Assembly: GCF_049897565.1 (NCBI RefSeq)
Contig: NZ_JAFCWM010000009.1
Span: 1-64,000 of the forward strand
DNA length: 64,000 bases
Reading direction: 5' to 3'
Origin: JAFCUW01 sp049897565
Lineage (GTDB): Bacteria; Pseudomonadota; Gammaproteobacteria; Burkholderiales; Burkholderiaceae_D
Part shown: piece after piece, positions 37,141-45,260 of the stretch
Position numbering within the stretch: position 1 is the stretch's first letter
Layout of the letters: each line of letters begins with the position of its first letter
Notes under the pieces: generated by a model
What the model saw: the letters and a program-made list of their open reading frames with translations, nothing else
The model's database searches: none
What the model was told of the DNA's origin: nothing
Program-made: the position numbers and the translations under genes

Positions 37141-37604
37141 ATGATCGACACCCCGCAGATCGTCCAATGGGACCGGCAGCTTACCGCCGCCGTCCACCTC
37201 ACCATTCCGCGCAACGATATCCAGCAAGCGTTCGGGCCGGCCGTGACCGAACTGCTGGGCGTGCTGGGCGCGCAGGGGCAGGCGCCAGCCGGCCCTTTGC
37301 TCAGCTACCACGTCAACATGCCGAGAGCGGTGTTCGACTTCGACATCGCCTTTCTGGTCGCGCAGTAAATTCAGCCGAGCGGGCGCGTCGTCGGCAGCGA
37401 AGTGCCTGAGTTCGAGGTCGCGCGCGCGGTGTATCGCGCCCGATGGAAGGCCTCGGTTCGGCATGGGGTGAGTTGCGCGAATGGATCGGGGCGAACGGCC
37501 ATGCGGCGCAACGCCAGATGTTCGAGCGCTACCTGGTCGGGCCGGGCGATACATCCGACCCGGCGCAGTGGCAGACCGAGCTGAACTGGCCTCTTGAAGA
37601 CTAG
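37141..37604 (+). pseudogene. GyrI-like/AraC effector-binding protein, inactivated
   Basis: ATG 37141 starts a good GyrI-like sequence (LTIPRNDIQQAFGPAV, AGPLLSYHVNMP, FDFDIAFLV). TAA at 37366-37368 interrupts it and homology resumes at once (IQPSGRVVGSEVP, VARAVYR). At about 37440 the run CCC is one C short, and the next frame continues MEGLGSAWGELREWIGANGH to WQTELNWPLED, ending at TAG 37604. So there is one nonsense codon plus one frameshift. Intact family members bind small hydrophobic ligands. It follows the NYN gene by 46 bases. Confidence 0.75.
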
Positions 37605-37623
37605 CTTGTAAGAATCCGGCGCG

Positions 37624-38313
37624 TCAGTGCGCCAGCGAGCTGGTCAGCGCCGCTTGCACCAGCTTGTCGATTTCGGACGTGACGTTGGTCATTGTGCTGG
37701 CCACCACGGCGAACTCGCGGCCAACCGTCCCGGCGCGCGCGGCGACGATCTGCGCGTTGAAGGCGACCATGCGGGCGTGCCTGGCGATGGTTTTGATATC
37801 GCCCATTAATTCCTGCAACTGGCGCTTCTGGGCGTGGGCATGGCGCTTCGATTGCTCTTCGTAGACCAGCGTCAATCCATTGAGAACGCTCAGCAACGGC
37901 GTCGCGCCACGCACCAGTTCGTCGAGCAGGCCGGGCGCGCCGCGGCCGTTGCCGACGATCGCATCGAGCGTAGCCTCGGCCAGCGCGATGAAGTCGCGGA
38001 TCACCTTGTCGCCTTGCAAGGTGCCGAAATACGCGTCGCGCAGCTGGCTGCAGAACACGCCAGGCAAGGCGCCCCTGCCTTCAATCAGCACGGTGTGGGC
38101 ATCGCTGAACAAGGCCAGCGTCTCACGCGCGGTGGCAGCCGCGCCGTGATGGCCCATCGACGCGAGCACTGCGTACAGCACCACGCGCTGCGACGTGAAG
38201 CGGCGCCGGCCGGACAGGTTGATCAGGGCGCCGAACACATCCCCGGACAAATGCACGTCGGCGGTTGCTGTCTCAGCGTTCGGTGCGAGTGGGATACTGA
38301 GCTGGGCTGTCAT
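37624..38313 (-). CDS. soluble protein with a chemoreceptor (MCP)-like signalling hairpin
   Basis: ATG 38313 follows GGAG at six bases. The 229-residue product has no membrane helix. Residues about 165-218 match the tip of chemoreceptor signalling domains (IARHARMVAFNAQIVAARAG, TVGREFAVVA) but the returning helix is about one heptad shorter (STMTNVTSEIDKLV). Residues 1-160 are helical and match no domain I know. It could contact CheA/CheW or act as a stand-alone coiled-coil sensor. No che genes are nearby. Confidence 0.65.
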   Translation of the reverse strand: MTAQLSIPLAPNAETATADVHLSGDVFGALINLSGRRRFTSQRVVLYAVLASMGHHGAAATARETLALFSDAHTVLIEGRGALPGVFCSQLRDAYFGTLQGDKVIRDFIALAEATLDAIVGNGRGAPGLLDELVRGATPLLSVLNGLTLVYEEQSKRHAHAQKRQLQELMGDIKTIARHARMVAFNAQIVAARAGTVGREFAVVASTMTNVTSEIDKLVQAALTSSLAH

Positions 38314-38480
38314 GGTGAACTCCATCCGGGGTATGCAGGGATACAGCAGTTAACGCATGTTCCGTGCCAGCAAATATGGCCGTTTTAGCGTCGCCGCCTC
38401 ACCAAGTTGGCGCAGCGCGGGCCGGCGCGGCACCGAATCGGCCCGGGCGTGCCCGAAAACGGCCGCCATATATGATCATT

Positions 38481-38795
38481 TCAACCCTTCGCGTACTTCC
38501 AGTTGCGTCCCTTGCCCTCGGCGATCCCGTCGATCGCCTTGTCCATCCGGCGCGTACGCGTCGCTTCGGTCTTTGCTTCTTCCAACCAGTCGATGTATTC
38601 GCGCTTGAAGCTGGCGCTGCCGGCGTCGAACTGTTCCTCTGCCTGCGCGCGCGCCTTCAGCGCGGCCTGGAAGCAGTCGGGCACGACGACGGCGCGCGGC
38701 GTTGCCGGCTTGGCGCGCGCGGGCGTCTTCACGCCCTCGTCGTTGAGCTGCATCGTCTGCTTGACGTACGCTAGCAGCACCTTCTTTTTTCTCAT
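38481..38795 (-). CDS. YdeI/OmpD-associated family protein, N-terminally truncated
   Basis: The 104-residue frame (MRKKKVLLAYVKQTMQLNDE) matches only the C-terminal half of YdeI/OmpD-associated proteins (FKREYIDWLEEAKTEATRTR and GRNWKYAKG). The usual N-terminal DUF1801-like domain of about 90 residues is missing. The ATG is followed by a lysine run and has no clear ribosome site, so this may be a remnant. It is divergent from the GMC oxidoreductase gene. Bases 38340-38480 contain an imperfect inverted repeat (ATATGGCCGTTTT near 38384, its partner near 38455). Confidence 0.6.
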   Translation of the reverse strand: MRKKKVLLAYVKQTMQLNDEGVKTPARAKPATPRAVVVPDCFQAALKARAQAEEQFDAGSASFKREYIDWLEEAKTEATRTRRMDKAIDGIAEGKGRNWKYAKG

Positions 38796-38879
38796 CAATT
38801 GGCGCCGAATGATCGAATTTTGACGGCACCGGCCGCAGCGCGGATACTGTCGGACATTGCCGCCCTCCGTCCCTTTTCC

Positions 38880-40169
38880 ATGACTGCAGCGCTTTCCTCT
38901 TCGTACGACGCGATCATCGTCGGCAGCGGGCCCGGCGGCGCTAGCGTCGCACGCCAGCTCGCGCGCGGCGGCCGGCGCGTGCTGGTGCTCGAACAGGGCA
39001 GCGCCGCGCCGCTGGCCGGCACGTTGGCCCAGATGGCGAAGATGGCGGCGGTGCCCGGCAAAGGCGTGTTCATCCAGCGCGACGCGTCGCTGCTGGTGCA
39101 AGGCGTCACCGCCGGCGGCAGTTCAGCCATCAATTTCGCCACCGCCGCCGATCCGCCGCTGGCGATGTTCGCCGCCTACGGCATCGACCTGGTGCCGGCG
39201 CTGCGCGGCCTGCGCGCCGAACTGCCGATCGGGCCGCTGCCGGACAAGCTGGTCGGCCCGATGGCGTCGCGCATCATGACGGGCGCCCGCGCGATCGGGC
39301 TCAACTGGCATAAGCTCGACAAGATGATCCGCCCGCAGATCTGCCGCGCCGGCTGCTGGCGTTGCGCGTATGGCTGCCCGTTCGGCGCCAAATGGAGCGC
39401 CCGCGATTTTCTCGACGACGCCGGCCAGCACGGCGCGCAGTTGCTGGACCGCGCCAAGGTGCTGAAGGTCCTCATCGAAGACGGCCGCGCCGCCGGCGTC
39501 GCGTTCGTGCGCGGCGGCGAAGTGCAACAGGTCAAGGCGCCGGTTGTCGTGCTGGCCGGCGGCGGCGTCGGCAGTCCGCGGCTGCTGCACAGTTCCGGCT
39601 TGCGATCGCGCGAGAGCAGCTTCTTCAATGATCCGGTCATCGCCGTGATGGGCACGGTTGACGACATCGACGGCGGCGCCGAAGTGCCGATGGCGGCGGG
39701 CGCGCGCTGGGATGACGATGGCATCACGCTGGCCGACATGACGTTGCCGGCGCCGATGTACCAGGGCTTCACGGCCCAGGTTGGCCGGCTGGACCGCCTG
39801 CTGGCGCATCGCCGCACGCTCAGCATCATGGTCAAGATCCGCGACGAGATCGGCGGCGCGGTCGGCCCACGCTGGGCCAGCAAGCCGCTGCTGGCGTCGG
39901 ACCGCAAGAAGTTCGATACCGGCGTGGGCGTGGCGCGCGACGTGCTGGCCGCCGCCGGCGCGACGCATGTATTCCAGAGCCACCACTTCGCCGCGCACCC
40001 GGGCGGCAGCGTGCGCATCGGTGACGGCGTCGACGCCAATCTGGAAGCCGGCGCGGCCAATCTGTTTGTCTGCGACGCTTCGGTCATTCCGCGCGCATGG
40101 GGGCTGCCGCCGACGCTGACGCTGCTATGCCTTGGAGTGCGGCTCGGCGATCACTTGCTCGCACGTTGA
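38880..40169 (+). CDS. GMC-family FAD oxidoreductase with a four-cysteine motif
   Basis: From ATG 38880 the 429-residue product has the FAD-binding GSGPGGASVARQL near residue 18, GVTAGGSSAINFA and the C-terminal HPGGSVRIG and CDASVIPRAWGLPPT of the GMC family. In the middle CRAGCWRCAYGCPFGAKW has Cys spacing x3-x2-x3, resembling a ferredoxin site seen in some GMC relatives, so an Fe-S cluster is possible. Substrate unknown (alcohol, sugar or sterol-like). No strong ribosome site. It converges with the hic locus, overlapping by 19 bases. Confidence 0.78.
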   Translation: MTAALSSSYDAIIVGSGPGGASVARQLARGGRRVLVLEQGSAAPLAGTLAQMAKMAAVPGKGVFIQRDASLLVQGVTAGGSSAINFATAADPPLAMFAAYGIDLVPALRGLRAELPIGPLPDKLVGPMASRIMTGARAIGLNWHKLDKMIRPQICRAGCWRCAYGCPFGAKWSARDFLDDAGQHGAQLLDRAKVLKVLIEDGRAAGVAFVRGGEVQQVKAPVVVLAGGGVGSPRLLHSSGLRSRESSFFNDPVIAVMGTVDDIDGGAEVPMAAGARWDDDGITLADMTLPAPMYQGFTAQVGRLDRLLAHRRTLSIMVKIRDEIGGAVGPRWASKPLLASDRKKFDTGVGVARDVLAAAGATHVFQSHHFAAHPGGSVRIGDGVDANLEAGAANLFVCDASVIPRAWGLPPTLTLLCLGVRLGDHLLAR

Positions 40170-40381
40170 GGGCTATCAGCCAGCGGCTGCGGTCCCTCTT
40201 CGCCACTAGCATGCATGTCCGCCACTGCGTCCGAGACGATCCGCCGGATCCCGCTCAAAGCCTCGTCCTGAGTTGGCGCGAGCCAAGACAGAGACGGAAA
40301 TTCCACGCACAACCCAACGTGCTCGCCGTCCTCGCCTGACCACGCCAACCGGTATGTGTAGTACGGAGTCTGCCTTGACAC
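40151..40381 (-). CDS. HicB-like antitoxin fragment (second copy)
   Basis: From GTG 40381 the 76-residue frame reads YYTYRLAWSGEDGEHVGLCV, FPSLSWLAPTQDEALSGI and DMHASGEEGPQPLA, matching the partial-RNase-H fold of a HicB subfamily that usually continues with a DNA-binding tail of about 35 residues. That tail is absent. It lies 7 bases after the first hicB and overlaps the GMC gene end, so it is likely a truncated relic. Confidence 0.6.
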   Translation of the reverse strand: MSRQTPYYTYRLAWSGEDGEHVGLCVEFPSLSWLAPTQDEALSGIRRIVSDAVADMHASGEEGPQPLADSPQRASK

Positions 40382-40388
40382 GTCTTGG

Positions 40389-40694
40389 TCAGCCGCGAGA
40401 GCGGCCTTTGACGAGCTGCAATCTAGCCTCGAGTTGGGACAGGTCGACTTGCACAAGTGCCCAGGTGACGCCCGCATATCCGTCGCGTTGAGCGAAGTCT
40501 TCTATCTTGGAATGGCCGAGGTCCACTGGAAGGCCCTCATCAATCATCGCCGCGACTTGAGAGGATATTGCTTCCCGCGCATTTATCAGCGCATCGTCGA
40601 TGGAGTCACCCCACGAAAAGCAGCCTGGCACTCCTGGCACCACGACACCGTAAACGCTGTCCTCGTCCTTATGAATGGCAACAGGAATATCCAT
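40389..40694 (-). CDS. hicB: HicB-family antitoxin, short form
   Basis: The 101-residue protein has the HicB core (AIHKDEDSVYGVVVPGVPGC, SWGDSIDDALINAREAI, YAGVTWALVQVDLSQLE). Standard chromosomal HicB continues for 30-40 residues with a ribbon-helix-helix or HTH domain; here it ends LVKGRSRG. It should bind and block HicA, but the hicA gene just upstream is frameshifted, so the antitoxin may be an orphan. Confidence 0.8.
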   Translation of the reverse strand: MDIPVAIHKDEDSVYGVVVPGVPGCFSWGDSIDDALINAREAISSQVAAMIDEGLPVDLGHSKIEDFAQRDGYAGVTWALVQVDLSQLEARLQLVKGRSRG

Positions 40695-40718
40695 GGAATT
40701 TTCCTCCTCGTGATGTAA

Positions 40719-40900
40719 TCACTTTAGACCCGCAGCTTTCAAAATTGCCTTAACTGTCCCGGCCGGCAGATCCTTTTTGGGGTGAGGCACGGTACAAAGC
40801 TTCGTGTAGTTCGGGTGCTTAAAGGTAATGTGACTGCCGCTTGCCTGACCGGCCGCCACTCCGCCACCTGCAACTTCCTGATGAGAACGGTCGAATTCAA
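40719..40900 (-). pseudogene. hicA: hicA toxin gene with a one-base frameshift
   Basis: From TTG 40900, after GGAG at six bases, the frame reads NSTVLIRKLQVAEWRPVR. In the next frame SGSHITFKHPNYTKLCTVP and HPKKDLPAGTVKAILKAAGL complete a canonical 60-residue HicA with the catalytic His in GSH. The span is 182 bases, one short of 61 codons; GG in place of GGG after the VR codons explains it. HicA is an mRNA interferase; as written it is inactive. It lies 24 bases ahead of hicB in the usual toxin-first order. Confidence 0.75.
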
Positions 40901-41004
40901 CTGTATCTCCGTCGGCGCTGCGTGAGTAATCATACACACTAATGCATGCCCTACCGGGACTCTCGACGCCAAGCAAACCGGCGCCATTCCGAACAAATTA
41001 ATAC

Positions 41005-41041
41005 AAAAAAACCGCCAGGGCTTGCGCGCTGGCGGTTTTTT
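41005..41041 (-). terminator. intrinsic terminator downstream of pnp
   Basis: ACCGCCAG (41011-41018) and CTGGCGGT (41029-41036) form a perfect stem flanked by A and T runs (41005-41010 and 41037-41041), lying 29 bases past the pnp stop. Symmetric enough to act in both directions. Confidence 0.8.
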
Positions 41042-41069
41042 CATTCGGCCGAGGCCGGGGCGATGCGAA

Positions 41070-43196
41070 TTACGCTGCAGGTGCTGCGGCGCCCTCGGCA
41101 CCTTCAGCGGCCTTCATCGACAGCTTCAGGCGGCCGCGGTCGTCGGTCTCGAGGACCTTGACGCGCACTGCCTGGCCTTCTTTCAGGTAGTCGGCAACGG
41201 CGTTGACACGCTCGTTGGCGATCTGCGAGATGTGCAGCAGGCCGTCCTTGCCCGGCATGACCTGGACGATCGCGCCGAAGTCGAGCAATTTCAGCACGAC
41301 GCCGTCGTAGGTCTTGCCCACTTCGACCGATGCGGTCAGCTCTTCGATGCGGCGCTTGGCTTCCTGGCCGGCGGCAGCGTCGACCGAAGCGATGGTGACC
41401 ACGCCTTCGTCGCTGATGTCGATCTGGGTGCCGGTCTCTTCGGTCAGCGCGCGGATGACGGCGCCGCCCTTGCCGATGACGTCACGGATCTTCTCCGGGT
41501 TGATCTTGATGGTGATCAGGCGCGGTGCGAAGTCCGACAGTTCGGTCTTCACGTGCGGCATCGCCTTCTGCATTTCGCCGAGGATGTGGTGGCGCGCTTC
41601 CTTCGCTTGCGCCAGTGCCACTTGCATGATCTCTTTGGTGATGCCCATGATCTTGATGTCCATCTGCAACGCGGTAATGCCTTCAGGCGTACCGGCTACC
41701 TTGAAGTCCATGTCGCCGAGGTGGTCTTCGTCGCCGAGGATGTCGGTCAGCACGGCAAACTTGCCGCCTTCCTTGATCAGGCCCATCGCGATGCCGGCGA
41801 CGTGCGCCTTCATCGGCACGCCGGCGTCCATCAGTGCCAGGCAACCGCCGCACACCGATGCCATCGACGACGAACCGTTCGATTCGGTAATTTCCGACAC
41901 CAGGCGCACCGAGTAGCTGAAGTCTTCCGGGTTAGGCAACGCTGCGAGCAGCGCGCGCTTGGCCAGGCGGCCGTGGCCGATTTCGCGGCGCTTCGGCGTA
42001 CCGACGCGGCCGGTTTCGCCGGTGGCGAACGGAGGCATGTTGTAATGCAGCATGAACGAGTCGGTGTACTCGCCCATCAGCGCATCGATCTTCTGGCTGT
42101 CGCGCGCGGTGCCAAGGGTGGCAACGACGAGCGCCTGCGTTTCGCCGCGGGTAAACAGCGCCGAACCGTGGGTGCGCGGCAGCACGCTGGTGCGAATCGA
42201 GATCGGACGCACGGTGCGAGTGTCGCGGCCGTCGATGCGCGGCTCGCCGTTCAGGATCTGCGAACGGACGACCGACGCTTCGATGTCGAACAGGATATTG
42301 CCGACTTCCGAGCTGTCGATGTCGCCGAGGTTGTTGGCGGCCGATTCAGCCGTCAGGGCAGCGACCACTTCCGAGAACGCCGACTTCAGCTTGGCGGTAC
42401 GCGCCTGCTTGTCCTTGGTCTGGTAGGCATCGTTGATCTTGGCGTCGGCAAACGCCTTGACGCGGGCGATCAGCGCTTCGTTCTTGGCGGGCGCAGTCCA
42501 CTCGACTTCCGGCTTGCCGCCGTCGCGTACCAGGTCATGGATCGCGTCGATGACCGCTTTCATCTGGTCGTGGCCGAAGACGACGGCGCCGAGCATGATT
42601 TCTTCGGACAGCTGCTGCGCTTCGGACTCGACCATCAGGACGGCCGTTTCGGTGCCGGCGACGACCAGGTCCATCTGGCTCGTCTTGAGCTGCGTGGTGG
42701 TCGGGTTCAGGATGTACTGGCCGTTGGCGTAACCGACGCGGGCGGCGCCGATCGGGCCGGAGAACGGCACGCCGGAGACGCACAGCGCGGCCGATGCGCC
42801 GATCATGGCGGCGATGTCCGGATCGATCTCAGGATTGACCGACAGCACGTGGATGATGATCTGGACTTCGTTCAGGTAGCCTTCCGGGAACAGCGGACGG
42901 ATCGGACGGTCGATCAGGCGCGACGTCAGCGTTTCCTTTTCCGAAGGACGGCCTTCGCGCTTGAAGAAGCCGCCCGGGATCTTGCCGGCAGCGTAAGTCT
43001 TCTCGACGTAGTCGACGGTCAGCGGGAAAAAGTCCTGGCCCGGCTTGGCGTCCTTGCGCGCGACGACAGTCGCCAGCACGACGGTGTCGTCGATCGACAC
43101 CAGCACCGCGCCGGACGCCTGGCGAGCGATCTCGCCAGTCTCCAGCGTGACCGTGTGCTGACCGTACTGGAACGTTTTCGTAACTTTGTTAAACAT
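41070..43196 (-). CDS. pnp: polyribonucleotide nucleotidyltransferase (PNPase)
   Basis: PNPase degrades RNA from the 3' end using phosphate. The 708-residue protein has two RNase PH domains (GRPSEKETLTSRLIDRPIRP in the first and the catalytic FMLHYNMPPFATGE region in the second), a KH domain (EKIRDVIGKGGAVIRALTEE) and a C-terminal S1 domain (GLLHISQIANERVN). It lies downstream of rpsO, the classic arrangement, with a hairpin in between. Confidence 0.98.
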   Translation of the reverse strand: MFNKVTKTFQYGQHTVTLETGEIARQASGAVLVSIDDTVVLATVVARKDAKPGQDFFPLTVDYVEKTYAAGKIPGGFFKREGRPSEKETLTSRLIDRPIRPLFPEGYLNEVQIIIHVLSVNPEIDPDIAAMIGASAALCVSGVPFSGPIGAARVGYANGQYILNPTTTQLKTSQMDLVVAGTETAVLMVESEAQQLSEEIMLGAVVFGHDQMKAVIDAIHDLVRDGGKPEVEWTAPAKNEALIARVKAFADAKINDAYQTKDKQARTAKLKSAFSEVVAALTAESAANNLGDIDSSEVGNILFDIEASVVRSQILNGEPRIDGRDTRTVRPISIRTSVLPRTHGSALFTRGETQALVVATLGTARDSQKIDALMGEYTDSFMLHYNMPPFATGETGRVGTPKRREIGHGRLAKRALLAALPNPEDFSYSVRLVSEITESNGSSSMASVCGGCLALMDAGVPMKAHVAGIAMGLIKEGGKFAVLTDILGDEDHLGDMDFKVAGTPEGITALQMDIKIMGITKEIMQVALAQAKEARHHILGEMQKAMPHVKTELSDFAPRLITIKINPEKIRDVIGKGGAVIRALTEETGTQIDISDEGVVTIASVDAAAGQEAKRRIEELTASVEVGKTYDGVVLKLLDFGAIVQVMPGKDGLLHISQIANERVNAVADYLKEGQAVRVKVLETDDRGRLKLSMKAAEGAEGAAAPAA

Positions 43197-43312
43197 GGGT
43201 AATCCCTTTCTATTTGCCGACAGATTTTCAGGGGCTGTCGTTCACCTCACCACAGGCAAGTGCAACCTTGCCTTTACTGCTTTAATGCAACTTTAATACT
43301 ATTCAGAAATGC

Positions 43313-43349
43313 AAAATGCCCGCGACAGTCAGACTGACGCAGGCATTTT
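43313..43349 (-). terminator. rpsO-pnp intercistronic hairpin
   Basis: AAAATGCC (43313-43320) and GGCATTTT (43342-43349) form the outer stem, with additional pairing inside. It is placed between the rpsO stop (43374) and pnp start (43196). In E. coli this gap has a terminator and an RNase III site controlling pnp; the same role is inferred here. Confidence 0.6.
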
Positions 43350-43373
43350 CGTTTAAATCGGGAGCGGCAAAAA

Positions 43374-43643
43374 TTACTTGCGCAGGCCGAGTTTAGCGAT
43401 CAGATCGCGATAACGGGCAGCGTCTTTGCTTTTCAGGTAGGACAGCAGGCTCTTACGACGGTTGACCATCATGATCAGGCCGCGGCGCGAGTGGTGATCT
43501 TTCGCGTGGGCTTTGAAGTGGCCGTTCAGTTCGTTGATGCGTGCGGTCAGCAGTGCGACCTGGACTTCTGGCGAACCGGTGTCGTTTTGAGCACGGGCGT
43601 TGTCCGCGATAATCGCGGCTTTGTTGATGTTTTCTACGGTCAT
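43374..43643 (-). CDS. rpsO: 30S ribosomal protein S15
   Basis: The 89-residue S15 contains GSPEVQVALLTARINELNGH and HHSRRGLIMMVNRRKSLLSYL, the signature that binds 16S rRNA. ATG 43643 is the normal start. S15 often represses its own translation by binding its leader; a hairpin at 43709-43725 close to the predicted transcript start could take part. Confidence 0.98.
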   Translation of the reverse strand: MTVENINKAAIIADNARAQNDTGSPEVQVALLTARINELNGHFKAHAKDHHSRRGLIMMVNRRKSLLSYLKSKDAARYRDLIAKLGLRK

Positions 43644-43708
43644 GATATTACCTTTCACATGCGGTGCAAGAGTCGCAACCCAGCGCACCGTGAACTTCGA
43701 TTAACAAG

Positions 43709-43738
43709 CTGGTCCAAACGACCAGACCCGCTAGTATA
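43709..43738 (-). promoter_or_regulatory. rpsO promoter -10 and leader hairpin
   Basis: On the minus strand TATACT (43733-43738) is a good -10, with a weak TGGCTG 17 bases upstream. Just after the expected start, CTGGTC and GACCAG (43709-43714, 43720-43725) form a 6-base stem with a 5-base loop, placing a hairpin at the very 5' end of the rpsO mRNA. Confidence 0.5.
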
Positions 43739-43820
43739 TGCGAAAACTGTTCGTGCAGCCAGTGCTCAATGCGCCTGAGTCGGGCATGATAGGATTTTTG
43801 CAGCTTTTGGGGGTGAAACC

Positions 43821-44312
43821 ATGCGAAATGTGATAACCATCCTGTTTGTATTGCTGTCCGTGGCAGGCTGCGCCAGCCTGTCCGGGCCGCCGTTGCTGCC
43901 GGGCGACTCGATCGACACGGTCAAGCTCAAGCTGGGAACGCCGACGGCGTCATATTCTGCCGGGCAAGAGCAGCTGCTCGAGTACGCGACCGGGCCGATG
44001 GGCCAGACCACGTGGATGGCGCACATCGGCGCCGACGGCCGGCTGACGCGGCTCGAACAGGTGCTGACGGGCGAAAAATTCGCCACCATCAAGGTCGGCT
44101 CGGCAACGCACGAGGATGTACTGCGCGCCGTTGGCCGGCCGGCCGAAAAATCGTTCCTGCCGCTGCGCGACTTCGAGGTCTGGTCGTACCGCTACAAGGA
44201 GGCCGGCGTGTGGAATTCGATGATGCACGTGCACTTCGACCGCGCCGGCGTGGTGCAGATGATGCAAAACGGACCGGATCCGATGTACGAGGAAAGGCGG
44301 TTTTTCCGCTAG
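43821..44312 (+). CDS. SmpA/OmlA (BamE-like) lipoprotein
   Basis: The 163-residue product has a lipobox SVAGC (Cys17), so it is an outer membrane-directed lipoprotein. PGDSIDTVKLKLGTPT and GSATHEDVLRAVGRPAE are two copies of the BamE/SmpA-type short motif (small residue, TxxDVxxxLGxP pattern). It is larger than BamE itself and repeats the motif twice, so it is a relative and not the core BAM subunit. Convergent with pssA. Confidence 0.72.
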   Translation: MRNVITILFVLLSVAGCASLSGPPLLPGDSIDTVKLKLGTPTASYSAGQEQLLEYATGPMGQTTWMAHIGADGRLTRLEQVLTGEKFATIKVGSATHEDVLRAVGRPAEKSFLPLRDFEVWSYRYKEAGVWNSMMHVHFDRAGVVQMMQNGPDPMYEERRFFR

Positions 44313-44329
44313 AGGTAACGGCGCTGATG

Positions 44330-45184
44330 TTAGCTGCGGTCGCTCGGATCGATCGGCTCGGCGTCGGTCTGCACGATGCTGACCGGCTTGCCCTTCGCCA
44401 GGCGCCAGAGGTACACCGCGTAACCGGATAAGCCGTAAGCGACGAAAATCGGCCACAGCACTTTCGGCGGATCGATCGACACCAGCGCGAACGCCAGGGC
44501 GATGAGGAACACCGCGATGAACGGCACCGACTTGCGAAAATTGACGTCCTTGAAGCTGTAGAACGGCACGTTGGTGACCATCGTCAGGCCGGCGAACAGC
44601 GCGATGCCGAACGAGATCCACGACATCTGCATGCCGCTCACTCCGAGGTCCGTCATCATCAGGATGAAGCCGGCGACGATCGCCGCCGCGGCAGGGCTTG
44701 GCAAGCCCTGGAAGTAGCGCTTGTCGACTACGTCGATGTTGGTGTTGAAGCGCGCCAGCCGGCACGCGGCGCCGGCGCAGTAGACGAAGGCGGCGATCCA
44801 GCCGAGCTTGCCGAGCCCGCGCAGCGACCACTCGTAGATCACCAGCGCGGGCGCGGCGCCGAACGACACCATGTCGGACAGGCTGTCGTACTGGGCGCCG
44901 AATTCGGACTGGGTGTTGGTCAGGCGCGCGACGCGACCGTCGAGGGCGTCGAGCACCATGGCCACGAAGATGGCCCAGGTTGCATGTTCGAAACGCTGGT
45001 TCATTGCCATCACAATGGCGTAGAAGCCGCAGAACAGCGCCGCGGTGGTGAAAGCGTTGGGCAACAGGTAAATCCCGCGCCGGCGCACCGGAATGCCGTT
45101 GGCGTCAAATTTTTGCCGGCCGATTTTGCCGAAGCGCGACAGTTTTTTGGCGCCGGGTTTCCGGCGGCGGGGGAATATGGGCAT
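44330..45184 (-). CDS. pssA: CDP-diacylglycerol-serine O-phosphatidyltransferase
   Basis: PssA makes phosphatidylserine, the precursor of phosphatidylethanolamine. The 284-residue membrane protein has the CDP-alcohol phosphotransferase motif DGRVARLTNT through GAQYDSLSD, with all the conserved Asp residues. The basic N-terminal 40 residues (FPRRRKPGAKKLSRFG) are longer than needed. Eight or so helices follow. This is the integral-membrane type, unlike E. coli PssA. Confidence 0.93.
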   Translation of the reverse strand: MPIFPRRRKPGAKKLSRFGKIGRQKFDANGIPVRRRGIYLLPNAFTTAALFCGFYAIVMAMNQRFEHATWAIFVAMVLDALDGRVARLTNTQSEFGAQYDSLSDMVSFGAAPALVIYEWSLRGLGKLGWIAAFVYCAGAACRLARFNTNIDVVDKRYFQGLPSPAAAAIVAGFILMMTDLGVSGMQMSWISFGIALFAGLTMVTNVPFYSFKDVNFRKSVPFIAVFLIALAFALVSIDPPKVLWPIFVAYGLSGYAVYLWRLAKGKPVSIVQTDAEPIDPSDRS

Positions 45185-45220
45185 AAGTTTCCGTTTCTGG
45201 TGTGAGCGCGTCTTTATCCT

Positions 45221-45226
45221 ATTATA
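45221..45226 (-). promoter_or_regulatory. pssA promoter -10 box
   Basis: A perfect TATAAT on the minus strand lies 37 bases before the pssA start, inside a near-palindrome (CCTATTATAGTAGG, 45218-45231). No convincing -35 is seen at 16-18 bases. Confidence 0.45.
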
Positions 45227-45260
45227 GTAGGCTAACGAAATACATAGCGAACCGTTACTA

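Noticed and set aside
41022..43202. 726-codon plus-strand open frame opposite pnp
   Set aside because: Antisense to an unmistakable PNPase; starts inside the terminator stem region.
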